64,000 nt of DNA from CAVPNY01 sp963706905 (GTDB taxonomy: Bacteria; Chloroflexota; Anaerolineae; Anaerolineales; UBA4823), in assembly GCA_963706905.1 (NCBI GenBank), contig CAVPNY010000011.1:1-64000 (forward strand). The letters are read 5' to 3'. Below the pieces are notes generated by a model. That model had not been told where the DNA came from, did no database searches, and saw nothing but the letters and a program-made list of their open reading frames with translations. The position numbers and the translations under genes are program-made. This document shows, piece by piece, positions 45,214 through 55,223 of this stretch. How positions within the stretch are numbered: position 1 is the first letter of the stretch; the number at the start of each line of letters is the position of its first letter.

Positions 45214-46698
45214 TTACTTCAATTCTTCAGTATAGATAGTGATATCCGAAAAAGATGCTTCTCCATCTGTTACGAATAGTGCCAATTTACCTTTACGATG
45301 ATCGTATATTCTATGGGTTAACGCTATAGTTTGGTTAAGATATGCAACGAGAATTGTGCCATCGATGTAAATGTTTAGATCAAGAAATAAATCGATACTA
45401 GCTCCCAAAAAGCGTTCGAGCATGAACGGTTCGTTTCCCGGCCTTGGCCAGCGGTCAAACACAACCCGTTTCTTTTCTGGTTCCCAGCGTAGTTGATAAC
45501 CGCTTTCTAACTCTGGATTAGCGAATATTAGTAGTCCACATGCGCTCGTCGGTTTGTATAAGGAGATCTTTGCTGTGATTCGGCAGCATTCTGGTAGATC
45601 TCCTAGTGTGCATGCAGCTGTACCATTCGTCTCATGAACCTCTATTCTCCCATCATCAAATTTCCAATTCCCAAAGTTAGGTCGGGGAGATAAAATTGAT
45701 TTTTTTTGTAGCTGCAGGTCGAGCTCTGGGATTGAACGAACTGCCAGACTGCCATCATTCTGCATAGCTATCTCGTAAATCACCATGCCGCCGCCAAACT
45801 CCCACAATCCTTTGTCCGCCATTCCGAATTTCGAGGGGCTCCAGCCGAATAAGATACGCCGTTTTCCATCAGTGGCTGTTTTCTCGGCATAACAATGTGG
45901 TCCATCAAGGGTATCCTCCGAGTAGCGAAGCCAGGGACCACGCAAAGAATCACTAACCCGGTAATGGGTTGACCAATAGTCACTGAACTCTGAATAAAGG
46001 AGTACCCAACGATCACCCATTCTAAAAATATCAGGACATTCGTGTGCATAATGCAAATGAGGAACCCATAGAGGTGGCTGAATCTCCCATTTCTCCAGAT
46101 CCGGTGAAACCGCCAAACCCAAGCAGCCACGTCAATTCGAGGGACCATCTTTTATCCGCGCACAATACACCATCCAATATATCTGCTCCTCTTGATTCCA
46201 AAAAACACATGGATCTCTCCAATCATTCAGTTCATACCAGCGAGGATCGGCTTTTAAGATTGGGTTTAATGGATCCTTGACCCAATGTCTTAAATCCGTG
46301 CTGGTTGCATGACAAGTCGTTTGAGGTTTATCATCCCCAGCATAACCAGTGTAGAAGAGATGAAAAACGCCATTGCGCTCGATAAACGACCCTGTCCAGC
46401 AGCCAATCGAATCTGGATCACTAGGTTTGCCAGGCTGAATGACCAAAGGCCATTCCTCCCAATGGATAAGGTCATTTGAAACTAAATGACTATATGGAGC
46501 TGATACGGCCTCTCGCCCTGGTTTAAAGAACTCGAACCAAAAATTTTCCCCTACCGGATTAAAACCAGGCGGAAGATCGGCTATCTGTCTCTTAGCATTT
46601 AGAGGAGCCTTTATGTAAAAAGCGTGGTATTTTCCTTTCCAAAAGAATGGCATGACATCACCTACATGCCCATCGGTCAATTCATAAAATATATTCAT
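45214..46698 (-). CDS. GH32-like glycoside hydrolase with an in-frame TGA
   Basis: About 494 codons. Ideal ribosome site (AAGGAGATATACG) before ATG 46698. Five-blade propeller motifs: HVGDVMPFFWKGKYHAFY (nucleophile Asp region), WTGSFIERNGVFHLFYTG, NDWRDPCVFWNQEEQ (RDP, stabiliser) and HECPDIFRMGDRWVLLYS (EC, acid/base Glu). A C-terminal beta-sandwich follows (CRITAKISLYKP, GYQLRWEPEKKRVVFDRW). The frame is interrupted by one TGA at 46132-46134 between KDGPSN and RGCLGLAVSPDL; both sides are in the same frame, so this is a nonsense change or base error, not an indel. GH32 enzymes cleave fructosides such as sucrose and levan. Confidence 0.78.
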
Positions 46699-46741
46699 CG
46701 TATATCTCCTTGTTTCCTTTTTACTATCAAAATTTTAGCCA

Positions 46742-47782
46742 TCAAATTCTTAGTACAATCTTGATTACCTTCCGGTTAGCCAAGATGTCGAGAGCATCAT
46801 TTATCTGATCAATAGGCATGACCTTGGTGAGGACATTTATCTGTTGGAAGAATCCACCTTTCCATAATTCATACCACTGCTTTACTACTCCAGCTTCATC
46901 AGTTTCCATAGGTAAAATTTGATGAGATAAAGAAATTGCATCTCGAAGCAAGGTTGTTTGATCAAAATCGTCTAAGCCGTAACAGCCGAATTTCGTATTT
47001 GGAGATAACAGTTCATTACAAAAAGACAGAGAAGCAATCGATCCCACTGCGTCAATAACATGGGTAGGTGCTGATCCCAACTTAGTTCGACAACTCGAAA
47101 CTAATTCTGGATCATGATAATTGATATAGTCATCTACAAAAAACTTGGAAATTGCTAAATCAGAAAATACCGGATTGCCAACTTGAATTACTAATCCAGC
47201 TCCAAAATACTTTAAGAAGAGAGAGAAAAGAAATCCGTTATATCCAGATCCTACAACAACCGTTCTAAAATCGGCTTCGAGGTTTAGTTTGTTTACGATA
47301 GATATAATCTCCCTCTGATTTATCGAGAGAGCGGCCGAAATAGAATCGACATCGTTTGGAAGAACATAACGACTCAAAAGCAACATCGGATTAGATGTAA
47401 TTCCATCCTCGGATGCAGATCCCACATCGCGGACAAGCCCATATTCAGCAAATCCACCCCATCCACTATTAAAACCTCCTTCGGAATCATCAAAGAGAAC
47501 AGCCGATGGTCGGGTAACCCGTTGACCTATACTAAACTGTTTTACTCGCTCTCCTTTTTCGACAATAATCCCGGTTGATTCGTGGCCTAAGATAAAAGGG
47601 TATTCGGGTGAGAAAGAAAAGGATCCATCTATTAGTCCAGAGTCAGTCCCAGTACAAATCGCACAAGCGTCGATTTTCACCAGGCAATCGTAAGTTGAGA
47701 CTACTGGTACTCCAATATCCCTTATCTCCAATTGATTTCTCCCCTTTACTATCACTGCTCTCATCTTTTCTCCTTCGCTCAT
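46742..47782 (-). CDS. Zinc-dependent alcohol/polyol dehydrogenase (MDR family)
   Basis: 346 residues; ATG 47782 overlaps the preceding stop as ATGA. Catalytic zinc ligands: CAICTGTDSGLIDG (Cys) and PFILGHESTGIIVEKG (His-Glu). The structural-zinc four-Cys loop is absent (SAVLFDDSEGGFNSGWGGF instead). NAD(P)-binding G-x-G-x-x-G appears as VVVGSGYNGFLFSLFLKY. A sorbitol/threonine-dehydrogenase-like enzyme, fitting oxidation of a sugar or polyol in the cluster. Intact. Confidence 0.85.
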   Translation of the reverse strand: MSEGEKMRAVIVKGRNQLEIRDIGVPVVSTYDCLVKIDACAICTGTDSGLIDGSFSFSPEYPFILGHESTGIIVEKGERVKQFSIGQRVTRPSAVLFDDSEGGFNSGWGGFAEYGLVRDVGSASEDGITSNPMLLLSRYVLPNDVDSISAALSINQREIISIVNKLNLEADFRTVVVGSGYNGFLFSLFLKYFGAGLVIQVGNPVFSDLAISKFFVDDYINYHDPELVSSCRTKLGSAPTHVIDAVGSIASLSFCNELLSPNTKFGCYGLDDFDQTTLLRDAISLSHQILPMETDEAGVVKQWYELWKGGFFQQINVLTKVMPIDQINDALDILANRKVIKIVLRI

Positions 47783-48774
47783 CGTAAAAAGCCTGCGCCT
47801 TTATACGGGTCTTCTCGTCCGAAATGAGCAATAAATGGTTCCTCGCAAGGTCGAAACGGAACCATTTGTGCAATCTCATCAAGTTCTTTTAAGATATTCT
47901 CTGGCAGTGGGCCGGCTTCAACAGATCTGACGTTCAATTCAACTTCCTTGGCTGACCTTACACCAGAAAGAATTGTGTCTATCTCTGGGTTCGATAGGAC
48001 AAATCGAAGTGCTAACTCTGGCAGGGTGAGCTCTGTGCGATCGACGAGGTCGTAAAGACAGAGTAGTTGAGTGCGGCGCTGCGGAGAGAGCCAGGCGGGT
48101 GGGTTGTTTAGCAGGATGTCGTCATACCGGTTAGAAAACCAAGCCTGTTGGAGTGGAGATCCTGCCACAATGCCCATCCCTTTTTTCTTAGCGGCAGGAA
48201 TTAGCGTCTGTCCTGCCTCCCGAAAAAGTAGGCTGTAATTAAATGCCGTCAACAGAACATCAAAATTTCCTCGTTCTACGATGCGGGTCATTTCATAGAC
48301 TGTGGTTCCCCCTACCCCTGTATAACGGATCAGACCTGCCTCTTTTAATTCTTCTAGAACTTCACTAGCAGTCCCTGAAAAAGTATCCCAATCGTCAAAC
48401 CAGTCACATTGTCCTGGTCTATCGGGTTCATGGATAAAAAGTATGTCGATATAATCGCGTTTTAATAATTCCAAGCTTTTATTAACACAAAAGAGTAAGT
48501 GATCCTTGTTCTTGGGGTCAAAGGGTTGAGGCCGCCCACCAATCTTCGTTGAAAGATAGTAAGGTATGTGTACTCCTTCAAGAGTTTTTCCAAGAACGAA
48601 TTCACTATCTGCATATCCAGGAGCTGTGTCAATATAGTTCACACCAAGTTCTAGTGCACGATGGATAGCTTTATTTGCTTCATCGAATTCTGCCCCAAAA
48701 GATGAAATGAACACTCCCCCAAGAGAGAGTTTTGAGACCAATAAATCAGTTTTTCCTAGTATAAATTTTTCCAT
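47779..48774 (-). CDS. Aldo/keto reductase
   Basis: 331 residues, intact. (beta/alpha)8 barrel with the catalytic tetrad visible: Asp in YIDTAPGYADSEFVLGK (also the Tyr), Lys in IPYYLSTKIGGRPQP and His in DILFIHEPDRPG. Close in layout to L-fucose/D-threo-aldose 1-dehydrogenases (DFxTAxxYGxSE-type). It probably oxidises a free aldose to a lactone or reduces a keto sugar. Coupled to the dehydrogenase gene by ATGA overlap. Confidence 0.9.
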   Translation of the reverse strand: MEKFILGKTDLLVSKLSLGGVFISSFGAEFDEANKAIHRALELGVNYIDTAPGYADSEFVLGKTLEGVHIPYYLSTKIGGRPQPFDPKNKDHLLFCVNKSLELLKRDYIDILFIHEPDRPGQCDWFDDWDTFSGTASEVLEELKEAGLIRYTGVGGTTVYEMTRIVERGNFDVLLTAFNYSLLFREAGQTLIPAAKKKGMGIVAGSPLQQAWFSNRYDDILLNNPPAWLSPQRRTQLLCLYDLVDRTELTLPELALRFVLSNPEIDTILSGVRSAKEVELNVRSVEAGPLPENILKELDEIAQMVPFRPCEEPFIAHFGREDPYKGAGFLR

Positions 48775-48799
48775 AAAAGAGTTCCCTCACATTCTGAGA

Positions 48800-49984
48800 T
48801 TAATCAAACAACTCCGCTGTTCGTTCGAAGTACCAAGAATTAACTAAGCCTGAATATATTAATATGTTAAGGGCTGACTGGAACAATGTAAGAATGTTTT
48901 CTGGAGGTACTTCAGATTGAATATTATGGCAGCTTGTCAGTACTAACCCGCTTGGCCCCAAGGAACTGATTATCCGCTTCACCTCTCTTTCAACATCTCG
49001 GGGGGTTCCGAATGGCAACACATGTTGAGTGTCTACCCCACCCCAAAAGGCAATATCCTTTCCATACTCATCCTTCAATTCGAGAGGATCCATTCCCGCA
49101 GCAGTGGTTTGTACTGGGTTGATCGCATCTACTCCAATATCGATAAGATCGGGGATAAACTCTCTGGCCGAACCACAAATATGAAAGATAATTTTTGCTT
49201 CTGTTCGAGCTCGAATAAAATCCATTGCGCTTTGGTGAAAGGGTTTAACGTGTTGCCGATAAAAAGATGGATTGATCCATGGTCCCCGTTGAGTGGCGAT
49301 ATCATCACCGATAAAGTAAGCCACATCTATATATTTTCCAACAGCTCGTAAAATCTTGTCTGCTTGGGTAAAAGCTCGTTCCATGTAGGCTTCTGTCATC
49401 TCATGCCAAAGTTTCGTTTGCGCCAGAGTGTCGATAGACCATTGTTCAAACCCCCGCCACAACTGGAGACCTCCCACTGGCATGATCAGGAAACCCGACA
49501 TCACGACAGCAAATTTTGTCTTGAGTTTTAAGTTACGAGCCTTGTCGCGAATCGCGATGAGATCTATGTCATCCATGGATGGCCAGGGCATGGAAGCAAT
49601 AGCACTTGATGTCAACTCGCCTTGTAGTGGTGGGATGACTAAATCAAAATAATATCCACCTGGGGGTTTCTTCCATATGGATCCATCCGACCAGGTAAAA
49701 AGAAAGCTCCCATCAGGCTGTGGTTTTCCAATCGTATCCTTAATGGGGAGATAAACTGCCCGGGTATCCACCTGAATCAGATTTAAGATTTCTTCAGCAG
49801 CGTAAACGACGCATTCCATTACGTTAGCAGTGTCAGGAATAGTATTTGGTAAATGAAGGTATTTAACCAGCCGCTGGTAAGCGATCTCATGGATACACGA
49901 ATCGTTATGGCCACATAAATCAATCGGTATTCTATCCACTGGCTTGTGAGAAAGAGCGGCAAGTACTCGTTCTCTGGAATCCAT
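48800..49984 (-). CDS. URO-D/MtaA family protein with H-x-C-G motif
   Basis: 394 residues from ATG 49984 (MDSRERVLAALSHKPVDRIP) behind GGAGACAATA; the upstream in-frame extension is not needed. Conserved pieces: DLCGHNDSCIHEIAYQRL, FLIMPVGGLQLWRGFEQW, YFIGDDIATQRGPWINPSFY, and EAKIIFHICGSAREFIPDLI. The H-x-C-G triad in the last block is the zinc/thiol-binding motif of MtaA/MtbA corrinoid methyltransferases. No corrinoid protein gene is in the cluster, so its methyl donor or role is open. Paralogue of the gene at 43984. Confidence 0.82.
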   Translation of the reverse strand: MDSRERVLAALSHKPVDRIPIDLCGHNDSCIHEIAYQRLVKYLHLPNTIPDTANVMECVVYAAEEILNLIQVDTRAVYLPIKDTIGKPQPDGSFLFTWSDGSIWKKPPGGYYFDLVIPPLQGELTSSAIASMPWPSMDDIDLIAIRDKARNLKLKTKFAVVMSGFLIMPVGGLQLWRGFEQWSIDTLAQTKLWHEMTEAYMERAFTQADKILRAVGKYIDVAYFIGDDIATQRGPWINPSFYRQHVKPFHQSAMDFIRARTEAKIIFHICGSAREFIPDLIDIGVDAINPVQTTAAGMDPLELKDEYGKDIAFWGGVDTQHVLPFGTPRDVEREVKRIISSLGPSGLVLTSCHNIQSEVPPENILTLFQSALNILIYSGLVNSWYFERTAELFD

Positions 49985-50036
49985 TATTGTCTCCTGGAAG
50001 CAAACCGAATGCCATAGAAAGAGAACCCTCTTCGAT

Positions 50037-50872
50037 TTACTTGATGGATCCCTCCACAATCCCCTCGATGAACTGTCTTTGTAGGAGGAGATAGATAAGA
50101 ATTGTTGGCAGGGAAATCATAGTTGTAGCAGCGGTTAGTAGAACCATATCCGTTTGATACCGCGCCTGTAGAAAGCTAAGCCCTAGGGGCATTGTTTGAA
50201 GTTCATTAGTGTTAATCAGGATCAATGGTAGCAGATAGGAATTCCACACTTGTAAGAAAGCAAGAACCGCAACCGCCATAAGCGCGGCTCGAGCCAGGGG
50301 TACCATGATATATCTAAAGACATGGATTTCGTTTCCACCATCTATAAGTACAGATTCGCGCATCTCTCCTGGGAGATCTAGGAAAGCCGCGCGCATGAGG
50401 AATATTGCAAGTGGAAGGGCTTGTGACACCTCGGCTAAAATAAGCCCTACGTGAGTATTATGTAATCCAGTATCAACCATAGTGTAGTAAAGAGGTACGA
50501 CTATGCTAATATTTGGCACCATCAGCCCAAACAAAAAAAGGGCAAAGATAATCGACTTGCCTCTAAATTTCAAAACAGCAAATGCGTATCCCGCCAAACT
50601 CGCACAAACCAATACTAATATTAGTGTTGGAATAGTAACTTTCAAACTGCTGATCATGTAAAGACCCAAATGGGCTTGATTCCACGCCTCGATAAAATTT
50701 TCATACTTCCAATAACGCGGCAGGGCTAATGGACTAATATAAACTTCGGCATTGGTTTTAAAGAGGTCATCCAAATGATCAAAATAGGAGCAATCGCGAT
50801 TGCACTCATTAGTATGAGAAAAACATAAACGAATGTCATCGGTATAATCGTCTTGCGGAAATGTATCTTCAT
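50037..50872 (-). CDS. Sugar ABC transporter permease (MalG/UgpE type), one frameshift
   Basis: ATG 50872 overlaps the stop of the upstream permease gene as ATGA, which settles the start. N-terminus MKIHFRKTIIPMTFVYVF and first helix LILMSAIAIAPILIIWMTSL. The frame then breaks at TTTAAAACC near 50755; one added A gives TSLKTNAEVYISPLALP, the standard MalG text, so this looks like a homopolymer error. EAA loop: LIDGGNEIHVFRYIMVPLAR. About 278 residues with six membrane helices. Pairs with the 50869 permease; no ATPase gene is in the cluster, so a shared MsiK-type ATPase elsewhere is expected. Confidence 0.88.
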
Positions 50873-51843
50873 CTTGAACCTCGTTCCCGAAGATACAAAT
50901 AGAGTAGACTAGCAACGAGAATAATTATCATCGTAACTACTGATAAGGCAGCGCCATAACCGACATTGAAGTATTGGAATGTTTGGCGATAAATGAGTGT
51001 TGCGAGCACTTCAGTCGAAGTTAATGGGCCGCCCTCTGTAGTTACTTTTACAAAATCAAACACGCGCATTGTAGCGATGAATACAATCACTATTACGACA
51101 TTCATGGTGTTTGCCAGTCCCGGAATGGTTACATGGATAAATTGTTGCCAGGCGTTAGCTCCATCTACCCGAGCTGCATCATAAAGCGTAGTATCAATAT
51201 TCGCGAGTCCTGCCAAGAACAAAACCATACAGAAACCATATCCGGTCCAAGCACCTGCCAAGGCCAGAGCCGTCAGAGCTGTATTTGGATCACCCAACCA
51301 ACCATGTGCAAATTGCCCCAACCCTATCAGCCTAAGAAGCTCGTTTAAGGCTCCTGTCTTTCCATGGTAGATCCATTTCCACATCACAGAACTAACTACA
51401 ACCGATAATGTGTAGGGAAGGAAAACCAACATCCGATACACATTTCGGCCACGAGGTTTTCCGTAGTGTAAGAGAACTGCGAGGGCAATACCAAGAATAA
51501 TCGGTATTGATGCAAGTAATACCCACCAGAGATTGTGACCTAACGCCTCCCAAAACTCATCACTTACGAAGATTGCCTTGTAATTATCAAGTCCTATCCA
51601 TTTCGGGTTCTTATCAATCCCATCCCATTCTTGGAAGCTTAAATAGATGAGCCGAATTATGGGGAAAATTACGAAACTGCCATAAATGGCGAGAGCGGGA
51701 AGAATAAAAAGGTATGGTGTAAAGCGAGATTTAACAGAATGGTATTTTCTTTTCTCACCCCGTGGCGCCGGGCTTAATAGCCCGGCGCCAGCACCAGTCT
51801 TATGCCACTTGTTTTCCATTAATGAGCGGATCGGCGTGAGCAT
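50869..51843 (-). CDS. Sugar ABC transporter permease (MalF/UgpA type)
   Basis: 324 residues, intact. After a polar N-terminal tail, FTPYLFILPALAIYGSFVIF starts the membrane part; LIYLSFQEWDGIDKNPKWIG and GLDNYKAIFVSDEFWEAL are family text; EAA loop AARVDGANAWQQFIHVTIPG. Six helices. The tail from 51750 includes a GGCGCCGGG/CCCGGCGCC hairpin in the DNA (about 51764-51788) within the coding region, possibly marking a later true start. Confidence 0.9.
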   Translation of the reverse strand: MLTPIRSLMENKWHKTGAGAGLLSPAPRGEKRKYHSVKSRFTPYLFILPALAIYGSFVIFPIIRLIYLSFQEWDGIDKNPKWIGLDNYKAIFVSDEFWEALGHNLWWVLLASIPIILGIALAVLLHYGKPRGRNVYRMLVFLPYTLSVVVSSVMWKWIYHGKTGALNELLRLIGLGQFAHGWLGDPNTALTALALAGAWTGYGFCMVLFLAGLANIDTTLYDAARVDGANAWQQFIHVTIPGLANTMNVVIVIVFIATMRVFDFVKVTTEGGPLTSTEVLATLIYRQTFQYFNVGYGAALSVVTMIIILVASLLYLYLRERGSR

Positions 51844-51860
51844 ATCTATCTAACACTCAA

Positions 51861-53240
51861 TTATTGATTTTCCTGCCATTCTGCTTGGTATTTCTTTAAA
51901 ACTGTGTCGACATCGTTCACTATCGTATCAAGATCTATTTGGCCTAACCACAAGGCTTGGAAGTCATTGACCCAAACATCGGTTTCTTCGGAACTATTGT
52001 TCCAACAGATAGGTATTGGGCCACCACCGTCTCTACCAGCCATCTCAGCGACTTCTAGAGACGTTGCCTGTGGTTCAGTGAGCGGGACTTCTGCAGGATC
52101 GATTTTAACTGCTGGGAAAATCTGATCTTCAGTAACCCATTTATAAACTGCTTCATCACTAATTAGTAAATCAAGAAATTCCAATGCAATTTCCCGCTTA
52201 ACTTGGTCATCTTTTAGGTTGCTTGATAGCCACCATCCAGAGCCAACACCTACATAAGCTTGGAAGGGTTTGCCTTCTGGCACCGGAAACGCCGCCCAAC
52301 CTACTTCTAGTAAGTCGGGATTCTCCGCCGCACAATCACTAATGGTCTTAAACAGCCAACTACCCTGGGCCAACATTGCAACTTCTCCATTACAGAATCC
52401 ACTCCAATGGCCTTCCCAGGTGTAGTCCAGAGCATCTTCGTTGAAGTACCCGGCCTTTTCCCACTTCTCAAGGACCTGCAGTGCCTGTTTCCATTCAGGA
52501 TCCAGGTAACTTCCATCACCCAATGGTGTTGCGGCTAAAACCTTAGGAACCGGTACAATGGAGTAGGCGATGGCATTGTACATATGTATGCCGTTAGGGC
52601 ATCCTTCGCCACAGCCATAGAACATTGGGACATAATCCGATTCGTTCTTGACCTTCTCCATAACAGCTTCAAGTTCCTCTTGGGTCTTTGGAACCTCGAG
52701 CCCAAGCTCTTCAAAGATTTTCTTATTGTAGAACAAGCCTAGAACTTCGAATTCGTGACCAATGCCGTAGAGTTCGCCATTATAGGTTCCGAATTCCTGT
52801 GCCCATTCGAAAATTTTCTCATCCCATCCGTATTTCTCAACCCCTTCAGTTAAGGGGATTGCGAGCCCCGCATTGACAAAGCGGCCCAACCATTTGGGAT
52901 TCATGTCTGCATAGACGATATCGGGACCCGTTCCTGAGGCAAGTGCCGTCGGAAGTTTCACTTCCATATCTTCGATTTGGTAGTTGACGGAATTAATAGT
53001 GAGATTGGGATACTTCGCTTTAATTTGCTCAATCGCCCAATTCTGAGCTGCACTTGATCCAATAAAATTCTCCCAGTATTCGATTGTAATGGGTTCAGTT
53101 ACAGCGGGGGCGGCTTCGGTTACAGCGGGGGCGGCTTCGGTTGGTTCTGCCACAGGAGTTGCGGCTTGCGGGGAGCAAGAGGTTATGAACGAAACTATCA
53201 TCAGCAAGCTGATAATATAAGACAAGAATTTCTTGATCAT
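51861..53240 (-). CDS. Sugar ABC transporter substrate-binding lipoprotein (SBP family 1)
   Basis: 459 residues, intact. Lipoprotein signal FLSYIISLLMIVSFITSCSP with cysteine after ITS; short linker containing two identical 7-residue units (EAAPAVT). The SBP fold follows: ITIEYWENFIGSSAAQNWA, LPTALASGTGPDIVYADM, YNGELYGIGHEFEVLGLFYN, GEVAMLAQGSWLFKTISDC. It contains several Cys not usual for the family (MFYGCGEGCPNG). Binds the sugar imported by the two permeases; transcribed first after the LacI gene, with its own 114-nt upstream gap. Confidence 0.9.
   Translation of the reverse strand: MIKKFLSYIISLLMIVSFITSCSPQAATPVAEPTEAAPAVTEAAPAVTEPITIEYWENFIGSSAAQNWAIEQIKAKYPNLTINSVNYQIEDMEVKLPTALASGTGPDIVYADMNPKWLGRFVNAGLAIPLTEGVEKYGWDEKIFEWAQEFGTYNGELYGIGHEFEVLGLFYNKKIFEELGLEVPKTQEELEAVMEKVKNESDYVPMFYGCGEGCPNGIHMYNAIAYSIVPVPKVLAATPLGDGSYLDPEWKQALQVLEKWEKAGYFNEDALDYTWEGHWSGFCNGEVAMLAQGSWLFKTISDCAAENPDLLEVGWAAFPVPEGKPFQAYVGVGSGWWLSSNLKDDQVKREIALEFLDLLISDEAVYKWVTEDQIFPAVKIDPAEVPLTEPQATSLEVAEMAGRDGGGPIPICWNNSSEETDVWVNDFQALWLGQIDLDTIVNDVDTVLKKYQAEWQENQ
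53101..53142. repeat. Tandem 21-bp repeat in the lipoprotein linker
   Basis: ACAGCGGGGGCGGCTTCGGT plus T occurs twice in direct succession (53101-53121, 53122-53142) and encodes the duplicated EAAPAVT unit. A simple slippage duplication in a flexible linker. Confidence 0.85.
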
Positions 53241-53354
53241 CGGAACTCTCCTCTCATTAACTTTTGAATTGTTTATGTTAGGTTTTATTGTTTACACGAT
53301 GCTATCTTTCCATAGCTCCTCCTTGCTTGATGATTTTTATTGTTTAATGAATTG

Positions 53355-54390
53355 CTATTGAAATCTCTTTACCGATGCTCTTTCCACCAATGGGCACTCT
53401 ATTAAATGTTGAATTGGGTTTGTTACTGGTACATCAATGTGATTAATTAAATAATCTATTCCCCAATATCCCATTTCATAATGTGGTAACGCCATTGAGG
53501 ATAGCTTAGGTCTCAAGAAATTTGAAATTATCTCCTGATTATCAAACCCGATCAAAGATATTTCATCAGGAATGGATTGATGAAGTTCTCGAAGAGCGTC
53601 ATAAGCACCCATAGCAACCCGGTCGTTGAAGCAAAAGATGGCTGTGGGTGGATTGGATACCCCCATTAATTCCAGGGCACCGAGATAACCCCCGTCTGCA
53701 TCATCCTCAACATAAGTTATATAATCCTCATTGAGTTTTGCTTCATATTTCTCCAAGGCCTGCTTATATCCTTCAAGGCGACCATGCCGGGCAGGGATAT
53801 CATGTACGCTGTTTATAAAACCGACTTTTCGATGCCCCATTTTTAGCAAAACTTCTGTGGCATCTCTTCCACCTTGTATTTCATTAGGAACAACGGATGG
53901 CAAAGACCGATCTTCAATATAGCAATCAACTAATACTACTGGTACTTCTCGAATTGAGTTCTGGAGGGTTAACAACGTGGGAATACATTGATGCATAAAC
54001 AATCCCCTCTACTCGCTCTTCCAGCAAGACCTCAATAGCTGCTTCCTCTAATTGAGGATTTCCATTCGTATTTACAAATAAAAGGGTTTTATTGTATTCA
54101 CGTGCTGCATCATGCGCGCCCCTAATAATCTTTCCTGCGAATGGAGTTGTAGCTATTTCGTCGGTTACGCAGCCAATTAAATTGGAACGTCGAGTTCGCA
54201 TATGCCGAGCAGCTGCATTTGGTCGATACCCAAGAACTTTGATCGAATTGAAAACCAATTCTTTCGTTTCATTGGGCAGATTTGCCAACTCGACATTGTT
54301 TATGACAAGGGAAACTGTAGTTTGAGAGACCCCGGCATGTTTCGCGACATCAGCCATTGTGACGTGGCGTTTATAAACTTTCCCTGCCAT
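53355..54390 (-). CDS. LacI-family transcriptional regulator, one frameshift
   Basis: From ATG 54390: TMADVAKHAGVSQTTVSLVI is the LacI HTH, followed by the hinge GYRPNAAARHMRTRRSNLIG. The sugar-binding core starts TDEIATTPFAGKIIRGAHDA; the frame changes near 53945 inside PPELNS/IREVPVVLVD and continues ATEVLLKMGHRKVGFINSVH, PTAIFCFNDRVAMGAYDALR and ISLIGFDNQEIISNFLRPKL. About 340 residues. It lies directly upstream of the sugar ABC genes and probably represses them in the absence of the sugar. Confidence 0.88.
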
Positions 54391-54432
54391 TCTCTCGTTC
54401 CTTGCAATCTTAAAATTATGTGTTTAGATTTC

Positions 54433-54468
54433 ACTGTATCGTATTACTGTATCGTATTACTAGAATAC
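54433..54468. promoter_or_regulatory. Direct and inverted repeats before the lacI-type gene
   Basis: ACTGTATCGTATT occurs twice in tandem (54433-54445, 54446-54458), and GTATTACTAGAATAC (54454-54468) is an inverted repeat with 5-bp arms. The group lies 45-80 nt before the regulator start and could be an autoregulatory operator. Confidence 0.4.
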
Positions 54469-55223
54469 AATAAATAATCATTTTGTCAAGTATGATTTTA
54501 CGAAATTTGTAACATATTTGCGTTCTGTTCCATTTAAATTTATTCCCACCGCTTTTCTTTTGGAACCCTTTTTATTGATGCTTTTGAACTACCAGATATT
54601 GCAATTAGAAGGATATTGAAAGAAGCGGCATCGCATTCCAATTTCTTTTGAGAAAGATCTGATTTGGGGACTATGCTACTAATTCGGTTGGACTTTACCG
54701 CAGGTGTAGCAGTTTCCTTGTCACCCCGACCAGCATGGCTAGCAGCAGGATTTTCTTGTGGGCAGGTGCTCATCCTTGGTTATGGTAACATTTTGCGTTC
54801 GGTGTGCTCGAATAGCTCGGCTAGTGCCCGTTGGTACTAGGGCAACGAGGCTGCTTCTCCTTGTTAGATGAAGACCCTAACCGGTACGAAAGTCTCGCTC
54901 AGGACTGCTTCTAGAAAATGTTCGTTCATCTGGCGTCGGGAGTAGGGATAAATAGCCGCTCCCGATGGCAGCGGCATTTTTGCACGCCCTGGCTGGCTAC
55001 ATCTTAGATTACCAGCTTTGGCCGCCGCACAGATAAATGGAGGGGGAAGTGGTGTGGTTTGAGGAATATGAACTAACTTATATCGAGAGCTGAGAAAAAC
55101 TAGTAGATAAATATATTTTTTGTTATGGAAATCTAATATCTGGTGTTGAAAACGTCTACCACCAATGAGGTGGCTGACCAAGGGGTAAACCTGAGGCAAA
55201 CACTATTCAATTTTTGATTATGA
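54469..55223. other. Gene-free stretch with the second copy of the long repeat
   Basis: No convincing gene. Short frames on the minus strand (54540-54773 and 54864-55199) show no domain text. It contains the second copy of the 57-bp repeat (55008-55065) and marks the end of the sugar cluster. Confidence 0.45.
55008..55065. repeat. Long direct repeat, copy 2 (other copy at 43784)
   Basis: Identical to 43784-43810 for 27 bases, then near-identical through GAGGGGGAAGTGGTG and TGGTTTGA. Lies about 11.2 kb from copy 1, in the same orientation, at the opposite side of the sugar cluster. Confidence 0.85.

Noticed and set aside
54540..54773. Minus-strand frame of 77 codons
   Set aside because: No recognisable motif and no ribosome site; not supported as a gene.
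54864..55199. Minus-strand frame of 111 codons
   Set aside because: No domain text, poor start context, and it overlaps the second copy of the 57-bp repeat; treated as chance.
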